A DNA stretch of 64,000 nt. It comes from Calothrix sp. PCC 7507. Its GTDB lineage: Bacteria > Cyanobacteriota > Cyanobacteriia > Cyanobacteriales > Nostocaceae. Within the stretch, counting starts at the first letter, position 1. Every line of letters begins with the position of its first letter. Made by a program: the position numbers and the translations under genes. The notes under the pieces are model-generated. The model worked only from the letters and a program-made list of their open reading frames with translations, was not told the origin of the DNA and did no database searches. The stretch spans positions 1,798,001-1,862,000 of the forward strand of contig NC_019682.1 in NCBI RefSeq assembly GCF_000316575.1, written 5' to 3'. Positions 34,512 through 43,871 of this stretch are shown piece after piece.

Positions 34512-37142
34512 ATGGAACACTGGCAATTTCTGATACAAAGACAGGGCGATCGCTCTTGGCATACCTTAGAATCGTCAAACGTAGAACTTTTAGAGGGTCG
34601 ATATAGAGTTTTGGCGCGTTCTAACCGTCCTAACACGGATGTGGAGGTGCGGTTAATTCACTCTTCAACTCAGGAAGTCCCACCAAAGCGGCGAGTTCAG
34701 AAGCGATCACGTCGCACTAACTCAGAAGGGTTAATGGCGGTAGTACCCTATACTTACTTCAAGGCGGGAAGTTGGGAGTTGCAATGCTCTGGTGACTTGA
34801 TGTCGGACATTCTCGGTAAATCTTGGCAATATAGCGTTTATTTGCAAGTCTTATCCCAGTCAGTAGATGGTGTAGTAGAAAGATTGGATGATGGGGAAAG
34901 GGGAGAGTCGAATTCACCTAATAATTTAGATACTGCTGCTGTAGTAGAATTACCAACTCCGGTAGAGCAGGCGATCGCTACTACTACAGAACCAATAATT
35001 ACAACTGATCCGCCTCCTAAAACTACAGAAGATGTATCTATTGATCAGCCTGTCAGCCCAGTTTGGCTCAAAGGTGAGACGGCAGAACAAATTTTACACA
35101 ACTTAATAGAGTTGGCTTTACCCAGTTCTGAACCTGTTCTGGAGGATGAAACTCTTGAGGATGCTTCAGCCACACCAGCGTCACCACTACTGATCCTAAC
35201 TCTAGATCGGGAAATTTATGTTGCTCATTGGGGAGAAGCTTTAACTATCACCGGACAGGTGGCACTGAAAGAAAAGGTGAATTCGGAAGATAATACACCA
35301 TACCCCAAAAATCTCTATGCCCTAGAACTAGGAATTGAATTACGCTCACCGCTAGGATCGGAAATCTTAACCCAAATCCGGCAACCTTTAGCAGATGAGG
35401 TGCTACCTTTCACGATCACATACTCGGTTGATATTCCGGCTGAGTGTGAATCCAAGCTAATTTTGGCAGATGTCAGTTTACATGGCGCACTCACTGATAT
35501 TGGTGAAGTGATGGTGTTAGCTAGCCAGTCTTTCACGATTACAGCGGATGTAACAGAATTACTCACAATTACTGCGGCCAAATCCAGTCCAGAAAACCAG
35601 TTAAATGATGAGATAGCAGTAACAGCACTCGCAGTGAGGGAGCCGGAGACTTCTGCTAGGCTAGATTTGGCACTTTTCAATTTGGTCAAAAGCAACAAAA
35701 CAAATCATTCTCTAGTCTTCACGCCATCGGTAAATAAATCGCTACCACCGCGAGTCGAGTCGCGATCGCTCAATAAATCAACGACTTCCCGCGAGCTACA
35801 ATTACCAAATTTCCCGGTAATGCCAACTCAGGCGATCGCCCTTCAGGATAGCATTTTGCTGGGAGAAGATATGGGCGGTGCGATCGCTACTGTTGTCACG
35901 GAAGCCCCACAACCAGAAGATATTATCAACAAAGATGAGACTATTGCCCCAATAAACTTGGGGGAGCTGCTCATCAGAAACCGTCCAGTACCAATAAGTA
36001 AGAATTTGCCCTACTTAAAACGGCTCAAAGCCTTGCCTAGTGGTCAGGATGAAGTAAATAACAATGTGACAGATTTACCGGAAATTCTCGATTCTGAAAA
36101 CTCCAAACCACTGGATATCACTAGAAATCAAGATGAAACTACACCCGAATTAGCAGTAGGTGATCAGCCTATTGTCGAGGTAGCTGGACAATCTGCGGAA
36201 TTAATTGATCAGCCTGTTGCGGATGTGGCGATTCCGGCGGATTCACAATTAATTATTGAGGGTAATCCTTACTCATCGCCCTTGATTACGAAGTGGTTAC
36301 AGAGTCAAGGGTATATTTTACCTGAGCCGGAACAGAATGATACCTACATTCCACCCCGCCAGATTATATCGAGGAATCAGGTGCCCCTGCCTTCTCCCCC
36401 GCCGCTGCCACCTGTTAATCTCAACTTGCCGTTACTAGACGTTGAAACAGCGATATCGGCAGACGAGGAGGCGGTGACACCAGAGAATATAGAGATATCG
36501 GAAAACACGGAGATAGTTAAACCAGAGGAGACAGAGATACTCACAGATTTGCACGTGGAGAATGAAGTCAAAGAAGTAACTGCGATAAGGCGTTTACCAC
36601 CTCCACCTCCACCCCATCCTTTCAAAAAACAGCCTGCTTGGTTGTCTCAAGAGATTGTTGTAGATGATACCGTTGAACCTGAAGTTGAGGCGATCGCCAG
36701 CAGCACATTGGAGCAGGAGGAAGAACCAGAATCAGATGTATCTCCTACCGAGGCGATGACTGCGGTATTAAGTGAACCTTTGCCAATTCCACAATTGCAT
36801 GTGCCAGAGGGCGAGCTGATTGCTGGTAGCTCTATCAAAATTTACGTGGAATTACCTGATTTACCGCCGGAAATTGCGGTGAAGTTATGGGTTGAGGATT
36901 ATCAAACTCGTTGGTTGTTTGACGGCCCCCATTTGCTGAAAAACTTACAACCCAGTCCTGCGGGAGGTTTGGAGGTGATGACTCAATTAGATGTTCCCTT
37001 TGGTTGTTTAGAAATTCGCCTAGAGGCGATCGCTCTCAATCTAGTCACCCAACAAGAAAGTCACAAAGTCACTATAGTCCGAACCGTGATTCCTCCAGAT
37101 TTGCCAAGTTTGCAGCTAGATGAATTACTGGGTATGTTATAG
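34512..37142 (+). CDS. Long acidic protein of unknown function
   Basis: An 876-residue protein. The N-terminal ~120 residues look folded (MEHWQFLIQRQGDRSWHTLE, then YFKAGSWELQCSGDLM). A second folded part near 225-360 reads LTLDREIYVAHWGEALTITG, which resembles an immunoglobulin-like domain. A third near 760-876 (YVELPDLPPEIAVKLWVEDY) is similar in style, so the protein may carry several beta-sandwich domains. Between them are long Glu/Pro/Thr-rich disordered stretches, with a polyproline run near residue 700. There is no signal peptide. Several HIP1 octamers lie in frame. I do not recognise the family. Confidence 0.65.
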   Translation: MEHWQFLIQRQGDRSWHTLESSNVELLEGRYRVLARSNRPNTDVEVRLIHSSTQEVPPKRRVQKRSRRTNSEGLMAVVPYTYFKAGSWELQCSGDLMSDILGKSWQYSVYLQVLSQSVDGVVERLDDGERGESNSPNNLDTAAVVELPTPVEQAIATTTEPIITTDPPPKTTEDVSIDQPVSPVWLKGETAEQILHNLIELALPSSEPVLEDETLEDASATPASPLLILTLDREIYVAHWGEALTITGQVALKEKVNSEDNTPYPKNLYALELGIELRSPLGSEILTQIRQPLADEVLPFTITYSVDIPAECESKLILADVSLHGALTDIGEVMVLASQSFTITADVTELLTITAAKSSPENQLNDEIAVTALAVREPETSARLDLALFNLVKSNKTNHSLVFTPSVNKSLPPRVESRSLNKSTTSRELQLPNFPVMPTQAIALQDSILLGEDMGGAIATVVTEAPQPEDIINKDETIAPINLGELLIRNRPVPISKNLPYLKRLKALPSGQDEVNNNVTDLPEILDSENSKPLDITRNQDETTPELAVGDQPIVEVAGQSAELIDQPVADVAIPADSQLIIEGNPYSSPLITKWLQSQGYILPEPEQNDTYIPPRQIISRNQVPLPSPPPLPPVNLNLPLLDVETAISADEEAVTPENIEISENTEIVKPEETEILTDLHVENEVKEVTAIRRLPPPPPPHPFKKQPAWLSQEIVVDDTVEPEVEAIASSTLEQEEEPESDVSPTEAMTAVLSEPLPIPQLHVPEGELIAGSSIKIYVELPDLPPEIAVKLWVEDYQTRWLFDGPHLLKNLQPSPAGGLEVMTQLDVPFGCLEIRLEAIALNLVTQQESHKVTIVRTVIPPDLPSLQLDELLGML

Positions 37143-37149
37143 AGGTTTT

Positions 37150-37268
<119 letters not shown>

Positions 37269-37416
37269 GTTATTTCTCCGCCATCTTCCTCATCTCCCTC
37301 ATCTCCCCCAATCCCCAATATAGACAGTGTTAAAAATCTTGAGAATTTCAAAAATCAAGCACAATTTGCAGTAAGCTCATTTTGAATTGTCGTGTGATTT
37401 AAAGGGATTATTTACT

Positions 37417-37557
37417 ATGGCAACACAATTTTTGCCTCATATCTTGGCTAGTACTTCCTACTTACCTGCACTCTTCGTTCCCATCATTGGCTGGGGTGTA
37501 CCTGCAGCTGTGATCGCGTTTTTGTTTTTATACATTGAAAGCGAGGATATTGCTTGA
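37417..37557 (+). CDS. psaI: Photosystem I subunit PsaI (subunit VIII)
   Basis: A 46-residue single-helix protein that starts MATQFLPHILASTSYLPALF and ends FLFLYIESEDIA, with the conserved VPIIGWGVP in between. This is PsaI, which lies at the trimer-forming edge of photosystem I next to PsaL in the thylakoid membrane. It is convergent with psbJ, and a strong terminator at 37639-37670 lies between them. Length and sequence agree with other cyanobacterial PsaI. Confidence 0.92.
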   Translation: MATQFLPHILASTSYLPALFVPIIGWGVPAAVIAFLFLYIESEDIA

Positions 37558-37638
37558 TTAAATCAGTTAACAGTTAACAGTTAACTGTCGCCACGGTTTC
37601 AGTCGGATATTTAACCCCGATTGTAAGGCTATTATAAG

Positions 37639-37670
37639 ACCGCCTATCTCTATGAGATAGGCGGTTTTTT
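37639..37670 (+). terminator. Terminator of psaI
   Basis: ACCGCCTATCTC (37639-37650) and GAGATAGGCGGT (37654-37665) form a perfect 12-bp stem with a 3-base loop, followed by six T residues. It separates convergent psaI and psbJ. Confidence 0.92.
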
Positions 37671-37735
37671 GATGGTGATTTCTAAACAAGCGTTAGAAAA
37701 TCTACACTATTGAAAAGATGCGGCTCGGACTTAAA

Positions 37736-37858
37736 TTATATTGAAGAACCGATGCCAGCGTAGGCTCCATAAAAGAAAATACCTACAACAGTAATAATGC
37801 CTAACCCTGCGATCGTAGCGACGACCCACAGGGGAATTCTCCCACTTCCAGCAGACAC
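37736..37858 (-). CDS. psbJ: Photosystem II protein PsbJ
   Basis: A 40-residue protein that starts with GTG at 37858 (reading [20 protein letters not shown]), preceded by a strong GGAGG ribosome site. It ends [13 protein letters not shown], the PsbJ signature. It is a single-helix subunit near cytochrome b559 that affects plastoquinone exchange at the QB site. It is the last gene of psbEFLJ, 70 bp after psbL. Confidence 0.95.
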   Translation of the reverse strand: MSAGSGRIPLWVVATIAGLGIITVVGIFFYGAYAGIGSSI

Positions 37859-37928
37859 AGGCTTACCTCCTCCCTTAAGAACAAATCAACACAGGTTAAA
37901 TAAAAAAGATTAACAAAAGCTGTTCCAG

Positions 37929-38051
37929 TTAGTTAAAGAAGTAACTGGAAAACAAAATTCCGAGAACGAAAATCAGCAGTAGTCCCAAGTAGAGGGAAGT
38001 GCGGTTTAATTCAACTGGCTGATTATTGGGATTGGGCGATCTTTCTACCAT
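37929..38051 (-). CDS. psbL: Photosystem II protein PsbL
   Basis: A 40-residue protein, [20 protein letters not shown], then a membrane helix ending SSYFFN. PsbL lies at the monomer-monomer interface of photosystem II and is needed for QA function and dimer stability. It begins 9 bp after the psbF stop. Confidence 0.96.
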   Translation of the reverse strand: MVERSPNPNNQPVELNRTSLYLGLLLIFVLGILFSSYFFN

Positions 38052-38060
38052 AAGTTGCTC

Positions 38061-38201
38061 CTAGCGTTGAATAAACTGCATTGCGGCGATCGCGCCCAAA
38101 AAGAAGACGGTTGGTACACCTAAAGTGTGGACTGCAAGCCATCTCACTGTAAAAATCGGATAGCTAACTGGTTGATTATTGATGTTATTGCCGCTAGTCA
38201 T
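38061..38201 (-). CDS. psbF: Cytochrome b559 beta subunit PsbF
   Basis: A 46-residue protein with an N-terminal tail ([14 protein letters not shown]) and then [20 protein letters not shown]. The His in RWLAVH is the haem ligand shared with PsbE, and the end FIQR is typical. It forms the haem pocket of cytochrome b559 in photosystem II. It lies 9 bp downstream of psbE. Confidence 0.97.
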   Translation of the reverse strand: MTSGNNINNQPVSYPIFTVRWLAVHTLGVPTVFFLGAIAAMQFIQR

Positions 38202-38210
38202 GATTTCAAA

Positions 38211-38459
38211 CTACTTTCCAATAAATTGTTCAACTTGGTTTTTAGCTTCAAAACGGTTCTTCACAATTGGCACTTCTTGACGTGCTGCTGTGAAATACTC
38301 ATTTGGGCGGGGTGTGCCAAAGGCATCATAAGCCAGCCCGGTTTGCACAAATAGCCAACCAGCAATAAATAATGCTGGAATGGTGATGCTGTGGATTACC
38401 CAGTAACGGATGCTGGTAATAATGTCCGAATACGGACGCTCTCCAGTGGTACCTGCCAT
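38211..38459 (-). CDS. psbE: Cytochrome b559 alpha subunit PsbE
   Basis: An 82-residue protein. [20 protein letters not shown] carries the haem-binding His (about residue 23), and the lumenal part includes [13 protein letters not shown]. With PsbF it binds the b559 haem and is needed to assemble photosystem II. It is the first gene of psbEFLJ. The ycf48 and rubA genes upstream on the same strand encode photosystem II assembly factors, an arrangement conserved among cyanobacteria. Confidence 0.98.
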   Translation of the reverse strand: MAGTTGERPYSDIITSIRYWVIHSITIPALFIAGWLFVQTGLAYDAFGTPRPNEYFTAARQEVPIVKNRFEAKNQVEQFIGK

Positions 38460-38625
38460 TTAAATCCCTACCTTCACAAAGACTGTGTATTGAGTTTATT
38501 ATCCTACAAAGTTTAGAAAGAGTAACAAGTTGCAACGTTCTTCTCAGAAATAGGAAAGAATACTTAAACTGCTTTCAGTAGTGCTGAGTGGGGATACTCA
38601 GCCCCCAGAACTGTTGTGGTGACAA

Positions 38626-39648
38626 TTAAGCTGCCTCTGGCTGAGAGGATTTGGCGACGTTTGGTTGATATTTTAATAAAGTACCGCGATCGCCAATAAT
38701 AAAACCCTGATCAGGCTTCAAAAACACGACCTTGTAAAAATTAGCGGCTACCTCTTCGACATCACGGTCTTTTTGCCAAGTTTTACCACCATCGGCACTG
38801 TGCAGCAAATTACCGCTACCACCACCGATCCAAATGTCATCGGGTGTGCGATATGCCAAATCCAGTAGACCCCAACTAGTAGCCATTTCAGGATTTTGTG
38901 CTTCTAGCCACTCGTCGGGTTTAGTCGGGTCGCTAAATTGCACCTGACCCCCCCGCGCTAGTAACCACAACTGACCATTTTCCCCGAAGCCCACATTTTC
39001 TAACCGTCGAGAACTAGTGCGGTTATGGGGTGTCCAAGCATTTTGTCCTGGTTCCCAAACCGAGTAGAAGCTACCCTTGGCGGAAACAGCAACATATTTG
39101 CCATCAGCAGAACGATTCAAGTTACGAACCACTCCCACCGCCGCATCTACTTGTGCTTTCCAGTTTTTACCCCCGTCTGCAGTTTGGTATATTGCGCCGA
39201 CATCAGTAGCCAATTCAGCGGAATTTGCTGCTAACGCCGCAATTTTAATTGGATTACCAGGTAGCTTACTACTTAGGGGAATCCGCGACCAAGAACGACC
39301 TTCATCAGTGGTATGTAGCAATACAGAAGGCTCTCCGACAATCCACCCCTCTTGACCCACAAAACTGATCGAGTCAAAGCGATACCTAGAGTCATCTAGT
39401 TCCAGCTTTAAAGGCTTCCAACTATCACCACCATCATTTGTTTCTAAAAGGGTGGTATTACTACCTACTAAATAACCATGTTGAGGATTACCAGTAAAGG
39501 CAATGTCTAGCAGCTTGGCATCTGTTGGCACAGAAACAACTGCCCAGGGGTTATAGCCAGTGGAAGGAACTTTGCTACAACCGATACACACCAGGACAAC
39601 TATTAACAAGGCAAATATTCGTTGCCAACTTCTCAAAATTGAATGCAT
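38626..39648 (-). CDS. ycf48: Photosystem II assembly factor Ycf48
   Basis: A 340-residue lipoprotein whose signal peptide ends VLVCIGC (lipobox Cys near residue 24). The rest is a seven-bladed beta-propeller with repeated blade motifs such as TNDGGDSWKPL, TTDEGRSWSRI, TADGGKNWKAQ and SADGGKTWQKD. It is known as HCF136 in plants and binds D1 precursor and newly made reaction centres at the lumenal side. It lies between rubA and psbE on the same strand, so this is a photosystem II assembly cluster. Confidence 0.96.
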   Translation of the reverse strand: MHSILRSWQRIFALLIVVLVCIGCSKVPSTGYNPWAVVSVPTDAKLLDIAFTGNPQHGYLVGSNTTLLETNDGGDSWKPLKLELDDSRYRFDSISFVGQEGWIVGEPSVLLHTTDEGRSWSRIPLSSKLPGNPIKIAALAANSAELATDVGAIYQTADGGKNWKAQVDAAVGVVRNLNRSADGKYVAVSAKGSFYSVWEPGQNAWTPHNRTSSRRLENVGFGENGQLWLLARGGQVQFSDPTKPDEWLEAQNPEMATSWGLLDLAYRTPDDIWIGGGSGNLLHSADGGKTWQKDRDVEEVAANFYKVVFLKPDQGFIIGDRGTLLKYQPNVAKSSQPEAA

Positions 39649-39796
39649 CAGTATTTCTTAGTTGTTTCTAAAATTTGTGTAGGGTTTCTCTAAAAGGTTT
39701 ACTTTACTCAGTGCTGAGTAATTAGTAATATTTCCTACTCAGCACTCTTTAATGGCAATGGCTGCCCTAGGAACTGGGTAAAAAAGACAGCGGGTC

Positions 39797-40141
39797 TTAT
39801 TGTAAGCCGTAGAGACTGAGAAAAAACAAGAAACCAAGTCCCAAAGCACCGAAAATCAGGAGATTTTTTTGGGTTGGGGTCAGCTGATTGACACCCAAGC
39901 CATAACTCAGGTTCTCCCGGAAGCCAGATGCTTGTCCGGCAGGGCCAATATTGCTAAAAGCTTGTTTTTTCGCACTACACACCGGACAGCGCCAGGTTAA
40001 GGGCAGTTCTGCAAAGGGTGTCCCTGAGGGAATTTCATACTTGTCATCTCCCTTTTCGGGTTCGTAAACGTAACCGCAGGAGCGACACTCGTAGCGGTCT
40101 AACTCTTGAGTTTCAACAGCTTGTTCGCTTTGTTCGCTCAT
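39797..40141 (-). CDS. rubA: Membrane-anchored rubredoxin RubA
   Basis: A 114-residue protein. The rubredoxin domain has CRSCGYVYEPEKGD and WRCPVCSAKK, that is two CxxC pairs that bind one iron. The C-terminus is a membrane helix (LLIFGALGLGFLFFLSLY). RubA acts early in photosystem II and photosystem I biogenesis. It lies upstream of ycf48 and psbEFLJ in the same direction, as in other cyanobacteria. Full length. Confidence 0.95.
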   Translation of the reverse strand: MSEQSEQAVETQELDRYECRSCGYVYEPEKGDDKYEIPSGTPFAELPLTWRCPVCSAKKQAFSNIGPAGQASGFRENLSYGLGVNQLTPTQKNLLIFGALGLGFLFFLSLYGLQ

Positions 40142-40313
40142 GGCTTAGGCCTCACAGAGGGACAATTCTTAGACATACGTTAAAAATTATGACATAACTG
40201 TTAGACTTTTCTATCACAAGTAGTAGTGAATCAAATACCCTCAGTGCGTCTGTTTTCTAGATTTCAGAAAAGCCTAAAAGATATAATGTAAAAGAAAGTA
40301 ACGCAATTTAGGG

Positions 40314-40460
40314 AATGGAGAATAGGGAATGGGGACTGGGGACTGGGGACTGGGGACTGAGGACTGGGGAATGGGTCAAGAGTTATTTCTCCCTCATCTC
40401 CCTCATCTCCCTCATCTCCCCCATCTCCCTCATCTCCCTCATCTCCTCCACTTCCCATTC
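40314..40460. repeat. Tandem repeats upstream of ndhC
   Basis: Two arrays occur: GGGGACT heptamers at about 40331-40370, and a 9-bp TCTCCCTCA array at about 40387-40446. They sit in the ndhC leader region. Confidence 0.88.
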
Positions 40461-40506
40461 CCCCGCACCTACTTGAAATACTCCATAAGCGGTAGAGATA
40501 TTCATT

Positions 40507-40869
40507 GTGTTTGTCCTCAGCGGTTACGAGTACCTTCTAGGCTTCCTAATCATCTGTAGCCTAGTGCCTGCCCTGGCGCTCTCAGCGTCGAAGCTCCTGC
40601 GACCTACTGGTAACAGCCCAGAACGGCGCACCACCTACGAATCCGGCATGGAACCCATCGGGGGAGCCTGGATTCAGTTCAACATCCGCTACTACATGTT
40701 TGCGCTGGTTTTTGTGGTCTTCGATGTGGAGACTGTGTTTTTATATCCTTGGGCGGTGGCTTTCCATCGTTTGGGGTTATTGGCATTTATTGAGGCGCTG
40801 ATTTTTATTGCAATTCTTGTAGTCGCCTTAGTTTACGCATGGCGTAAAGGAGCTTTGGAATGGTCTTGA
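40507..40869 (+). CDS. ndhC: NADH dehydrogenase-like complex subunit NdhC
   Basis: A 120-residue membrane subunit of NDH-1 with three membrane helices. It starts with GTG at 40507 ([16 protein letters not shown]). The core signature is [20 protein letters not shown] followed by [14 protein letters not shown]. It forms part of the quinone-side membrane arm in cyclic and respiratory electron transport. Its end overlaps ndhK by 10 bp, so the ndhCKJ operon is translationally coupled. Confidence 0.97.
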   Translation: MFVLSGYEYLLGFLIICSLVPALALSASKLLRPTGNSPERRTTYESGMEPIGGAWIQFNIRYYMFALVFVVFDVETVFLYPWAVAFHRLGLLAFIEALIFIAILVVALVYAWRKGALEWS

Positions 40870-41597
40870 ATTCTAACTTAACAACTCAGGACAAAGAGCG
40901 TATCATCAACCCGATTGAACGTCCGACGATCACTCAAGACCTTTCGGAAAATGTGATTCTGACTACGGTTGATGACCTCTATAACTGGGCGCGGCTTTCT
41001 AGTTTGTGGCCTTTGCTGTTTGGCACGGCTTGCTGTTTTATTGAGTTTGCAGCTTTAATTGGTTCCCGGTTCGACTTTGACCGCTTTGGACTAATTCCCC
41101 GTTCTAGCCCCCGTCAAGCTGATTTAATTATTACAGCAGGCACAATCACCATGAAGATGGCCCCCCAATTGGTGCGTCTTTATGAACAAATGCCAGAGCC
41201 AAAGTATGTGATTGCGATGGGTGCTTGCACTATTACTGGTGGGATGTTCAGTGTTGATTCCCCCACAGCAGTACGTGGAGTTGATAAGCTGATTCCGGTT
41301 GACGTTTATTTGCCTGGTTGTCCTCCCCGTCCAGAAGCGATTATCGATGCCATTATCAAGCTACGGAAGAAAATCGCTAATGATTCGATGCAAGAACGGG
41401 ATCAAATCAAGCAAACCCACCGTTTTTACAGTACAACCCATAATTTGAAGCCAGTAGAGCAAATCCTCACTGGTAAGTACATGCAGTCAGAGACTCGCTT
41501 TACACCACCGAAGGAATTGGCGGAAGCGATTGGTTTACCAGTTCCGCCTGCGTTGCTGACATCCCAGAAACAAAAGGAGGAAACAAAGCGTGGCTGA
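40860..41597 (+). CDS. ndhK: NADH dehydrogenase-like complex subunit NdhK
   Basis: A 245-residue subunit (NuoB/PSST homologue) that holds the N2 Fe-S cluster. The ligands are CC in [13 protein letters not shown], Cys in [10 protein letters not shown] and Cys in [10 protein letters not shown]. It passes electrons to plastoquinone. It overlaps ndhC by 10 bp and ndhJ by 8 bp. The C-terminal ~60 residues extend past the core, as in other cyanobacterial NdhK. Confidence 0.98.
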   Translation: MVLNSNLTTQDKERIINPIERPTITQDLSENVILTTVDDLYNWARLSSLWPLLFGTACCFIEFAALIGSRFDFDRFGLIPRSSPRQADLIITAGTITMKMAPQLVRLYEQMPEPKYVIAMGACTITGGMFSVDSPTAVRGVDKLIPVDVYLPGCPPRPEAIIDAIIKLRKKIANDSMQERDQIKQTHRFYSTTHNLKPVEQILTGKYMQSETRFTPPKELAEAIGLPVPPALLTSQKQKEETKRG

Positions 41598-42114
41598 AGA
41601 ATCTAAACCAGTACCAGCCGCTGAAGAGTCTCTGGTAAAAGCGGGTCAAGTTTCCCAATGGTTAACGGAGAATGGCTTTGAGCATGAGTTTTTAGCTCCC
41701 GATGTCAACGGGGTAGAAATAATCAAGGTGGAAGCAGATTTTTTGCTCCCCACAGCTACGGCTCTGTATGCTTATGGGTTTAATTATCTCCAGTTTCAAG
41801 GTGGTGCTGACCTTGGACCTGGACAAGAGTTGGTGAGTGTATATCACTTGATTAAAGTCGGTGATAATAGCGATCGCCCCCAAGAAGTAAGAGTGAAGGT
41901 GTTCTTACCACGGGAAAATCCCCAAGTGCCTTCAGTATATTGGATCTGGAAGACGGCGGATTGGCAAGAGCGCGAGTCTTACGATATGTTCGGCATTGTC
42001 TATCAAGGACACCCTAACCTGAAACGGATTTTGATGCCAGAAGATTGGGTGGGTTGGCCTTTGCGGAAGGATTACATCTCGCCTGATTTCTACGAGTTGC
42101 AAGACGCTTATTAG
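41590..42114 (+). CDS. ndhJ: NADH dehydrogenase-like complex subunit NdhJ
   Basis: A 174-residue homologue of the 30-kDa NuoC subunit. It starts with GTG at 41590 inside the end of ndhK. The family signature is [19 protein letters not shown], then [20 protein letters not shown] and [15 protein letters not shown]. It is part of the hydrophilic connecting arm of NDH-1. It is the last gene of the operon, and a terminator follows. Confidence 0.98.
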   Translation: MAEESKPVPAAEESLVKAGQVSQWLTENGFEHEFLAPDVNGVEIIKVEADFLLPTATALYAYGFNYLQFQGGADLGPGQELVSVYHLIKVGDNSDRPQEVRVKVFLPRENPQVPSVYWIWKTADWQERESYDMFGIVYQGHPNLKRILMPEDWVGWPLRKDYISPDFYELQDAY

Positions 42115-42423
42115 GTAGTGTTTGAGCAATAAACACTTAACCCCTTTCCGGTGGCGGAGAGGGGTATGTTTTTTATGGGTAGAGATGCGATCGCAATTTC
42201 TAGTTTCCTCCGTATTGACCATCACTACACCATTCAAATTGACTTGATAAATTGCTAGTTATACCAATTCTGCATGAATATGCAACAATACCCCCCTATA
42301 GTCCCCCCTTGCCAAGGAGGGACGCCGGAGGCGGGGGGTAAATATATGCAGCTTCACAAGGAAACGGTATTAGACAAACGATATAAATTCACCATAATTT
42401 TATACCAAAAGGTCAGTTAGCAA
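42115..42423. other. 309-bp gap after ndhJ
   Basis: Holds the ndhCKJ terminator and, at about 42258-42370, a Nostoc-type repeat with a TATACCAATTC end and complementary C/G-rich tracts (TCCCCCCTTGCC and GGAGGCGGGGGG). No gene is seen. This marks the left edge of the accessory island. Confidence 0.55.
42140..42174 (+). terminator. Terminator of ndhCKJ
   Basis: ACCCCTTTCCG (42140-42150) pairs with CGGAGAGGGGT (42155-42165) with one mismatch, followed by a T run. It is 26 bp past the ndhJ stop. Confidence 0.85.
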
Positions 42424-43869
42424 ATGTCGATGCCAGAGTCAATTAAAGAATTCATGCAATGGATACAAGGTTTTGACTATCGCCTTTTGGAAAATACAGA
42501 TGGTATACATCCAGATTTAAGCAATTTATTAGGCAAATGTGATTTTCAACCCTCCATTACCAGAGATGGCGATCGTTTAATTGTTGTGCAACCAAAAGTA
42601 GCGATCGCCTGTAATTTACCTCAAGCTTTAGGACAAGGAGATTGTCGAATAGAGTTTAGCAGTATTATTTTTAGAGGGCTAAAAATTGGCTTAAATCATC
42701 ACCATATTTTAAGCCAATTAATGATTGGTTTGAACACCAAACCTGAATTAAAATGCCGTCCTTTTTTAAAACAACTAGATAAAAATGCTTTTGCAGTATC
42801 TTTAGGTGAAACAACAGTAATTTTATCTGCAATAGAAACTACAGATTTGTGTTTATGCATTGATCAAGTTTGCCAGGAATACAAAAATTCTCTGGTCGAA
42901 TTTGAGAATAATCTCGAAACGTGGGATCTAGAGTTTTTTGAATCCGCAGGTGTTCGCGGCTTTCATCTCTTTTCTGTTGAACAGAAGTTGTGGGATTTGA
43001 TGTATAAATTTGCTAGTGAATTTGATTATGTGAAAGGTAAATCAGCATGGCACCTCTTTCATCAAGAAGATATCTCTATTCGGGTGAGTCGGGGAATTCG
43101 CGATCATGCATTTATTTTGCCTCAAGCTACTAATTATTGGTCAGATGCACAAAATAAAATTAACATAATATATGAAATAAATGATGTTCATTTACAATCA
43201 CTAGCCAGAGGAAAAGCTAGTTCATGGCAGCAAGATATTGGCCCACGAGGAACATGGACAGCCAAGTATACTAAACAGTGGTTATTAGAGAAATATATTC
43301 CCCAAGTTATTGATTATTATGCCCAGCAATCTCAATTATTTGAAGTGGAATTAATGGTAGAAGTAATCAAATATAAATTTGCACATACGCCTATTAAAGA
43401 CATTCATGATATCCAAGATTTATCACCCTATCTATGTGATATACAAACCTGGTTAAATATACATGTAGAAAATATTGCCGCTGTGTTATTGCGCTCATAT
43501 TACAAAGCATTCACAGATTTAGTACGGAATACTGATTCTGCGATCGCAGGCATAGACTATATTATGGTAAATTTGCGTGGTGTTGAGTTGAGCGATGCAG
43601 CAGACAAAATTGATAGCCACACCAAAAAAAGGAAAATTTGGACTTTTAAAAATGCGATGAGTTGTTTAGATGAACAAGTAATGAGAATAAATAATTGTGA
43701 ATCCGAGAAAAGTTTTAATGCAGATTTAATAACTCGCATATTTATCTGGATTATCGAAAATGGAAAAATTAGTTTCTCTCAAGCACAGATTAATACTGCG
43801 AAGCAGGCTTTATTACCACTTTGGGAACAGAGTCGCTTTGAAATGCGCCACGTATATCCCCATCGTTGA
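42424..43869 (+). CDS. Protein of unknown function at the edge of the defence island
   Basis: A 481-residue soluble protein. I recognise no domain. The N-terminal part (SIKEFMQWIQGFDYRLLENT, then RDGDRLIVVQPKVAIAC) and the middle (FHLFSVEQKLWDLMYKFASE) read as mixed alpha/beta. The last third is helical. No signal peptide, P-loop, helix-turn-helix or clear nuclease motif is visible. It is AT-richer than the ndh genes. The Uma2 gene starts 3 bp after its stop on the other strand, and the Argonaute pair follows, so it belongs to an accessory region. A defence link is only positional. Confidence 0.6.
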   Translation: MSMPESIKEFMQWIQGFDYRLLENTDGIHPDLSNLLGKCDFQPSITRDGDRLIVVQPKVAIACNLPQALGQGDCRIEFSSIIFRGLKIGLNHHHILSQLMIGLNTKPELKCRPFLKQLDKNAFAVSLGETTVILSAIETTDLCLCIDQVCQEYKNSLVEFENNLETWDLEFFESAGVRGFHLFSVEQKLWDLMYKFASEFDYVKGKSAWHLFHQEDISIRVSRGIRDHAFILPQATNYWSDAQNKINIIYEINDVHLQSLARGKASSWQQDIGPRGTWTAKYTKQWLLEKYIPQVIDYYAQQSQLFEVELMVEVIKYKFAHTPIKDIHDIQDLSPYLCDIQTWLNIHVENIAAVLLRSYYKAFTDLVRNTDSAIAGIDYIMVNLRGVELSDAADKIDSHTKKRKIWTFKNAMSCLDEQVMRINNCESEKSFNADLITRIFIWIIENGKISFSQAQINTAKQALLPLWEQSRFEMRHVYPHR

Positions 43870-43871
43870 AA

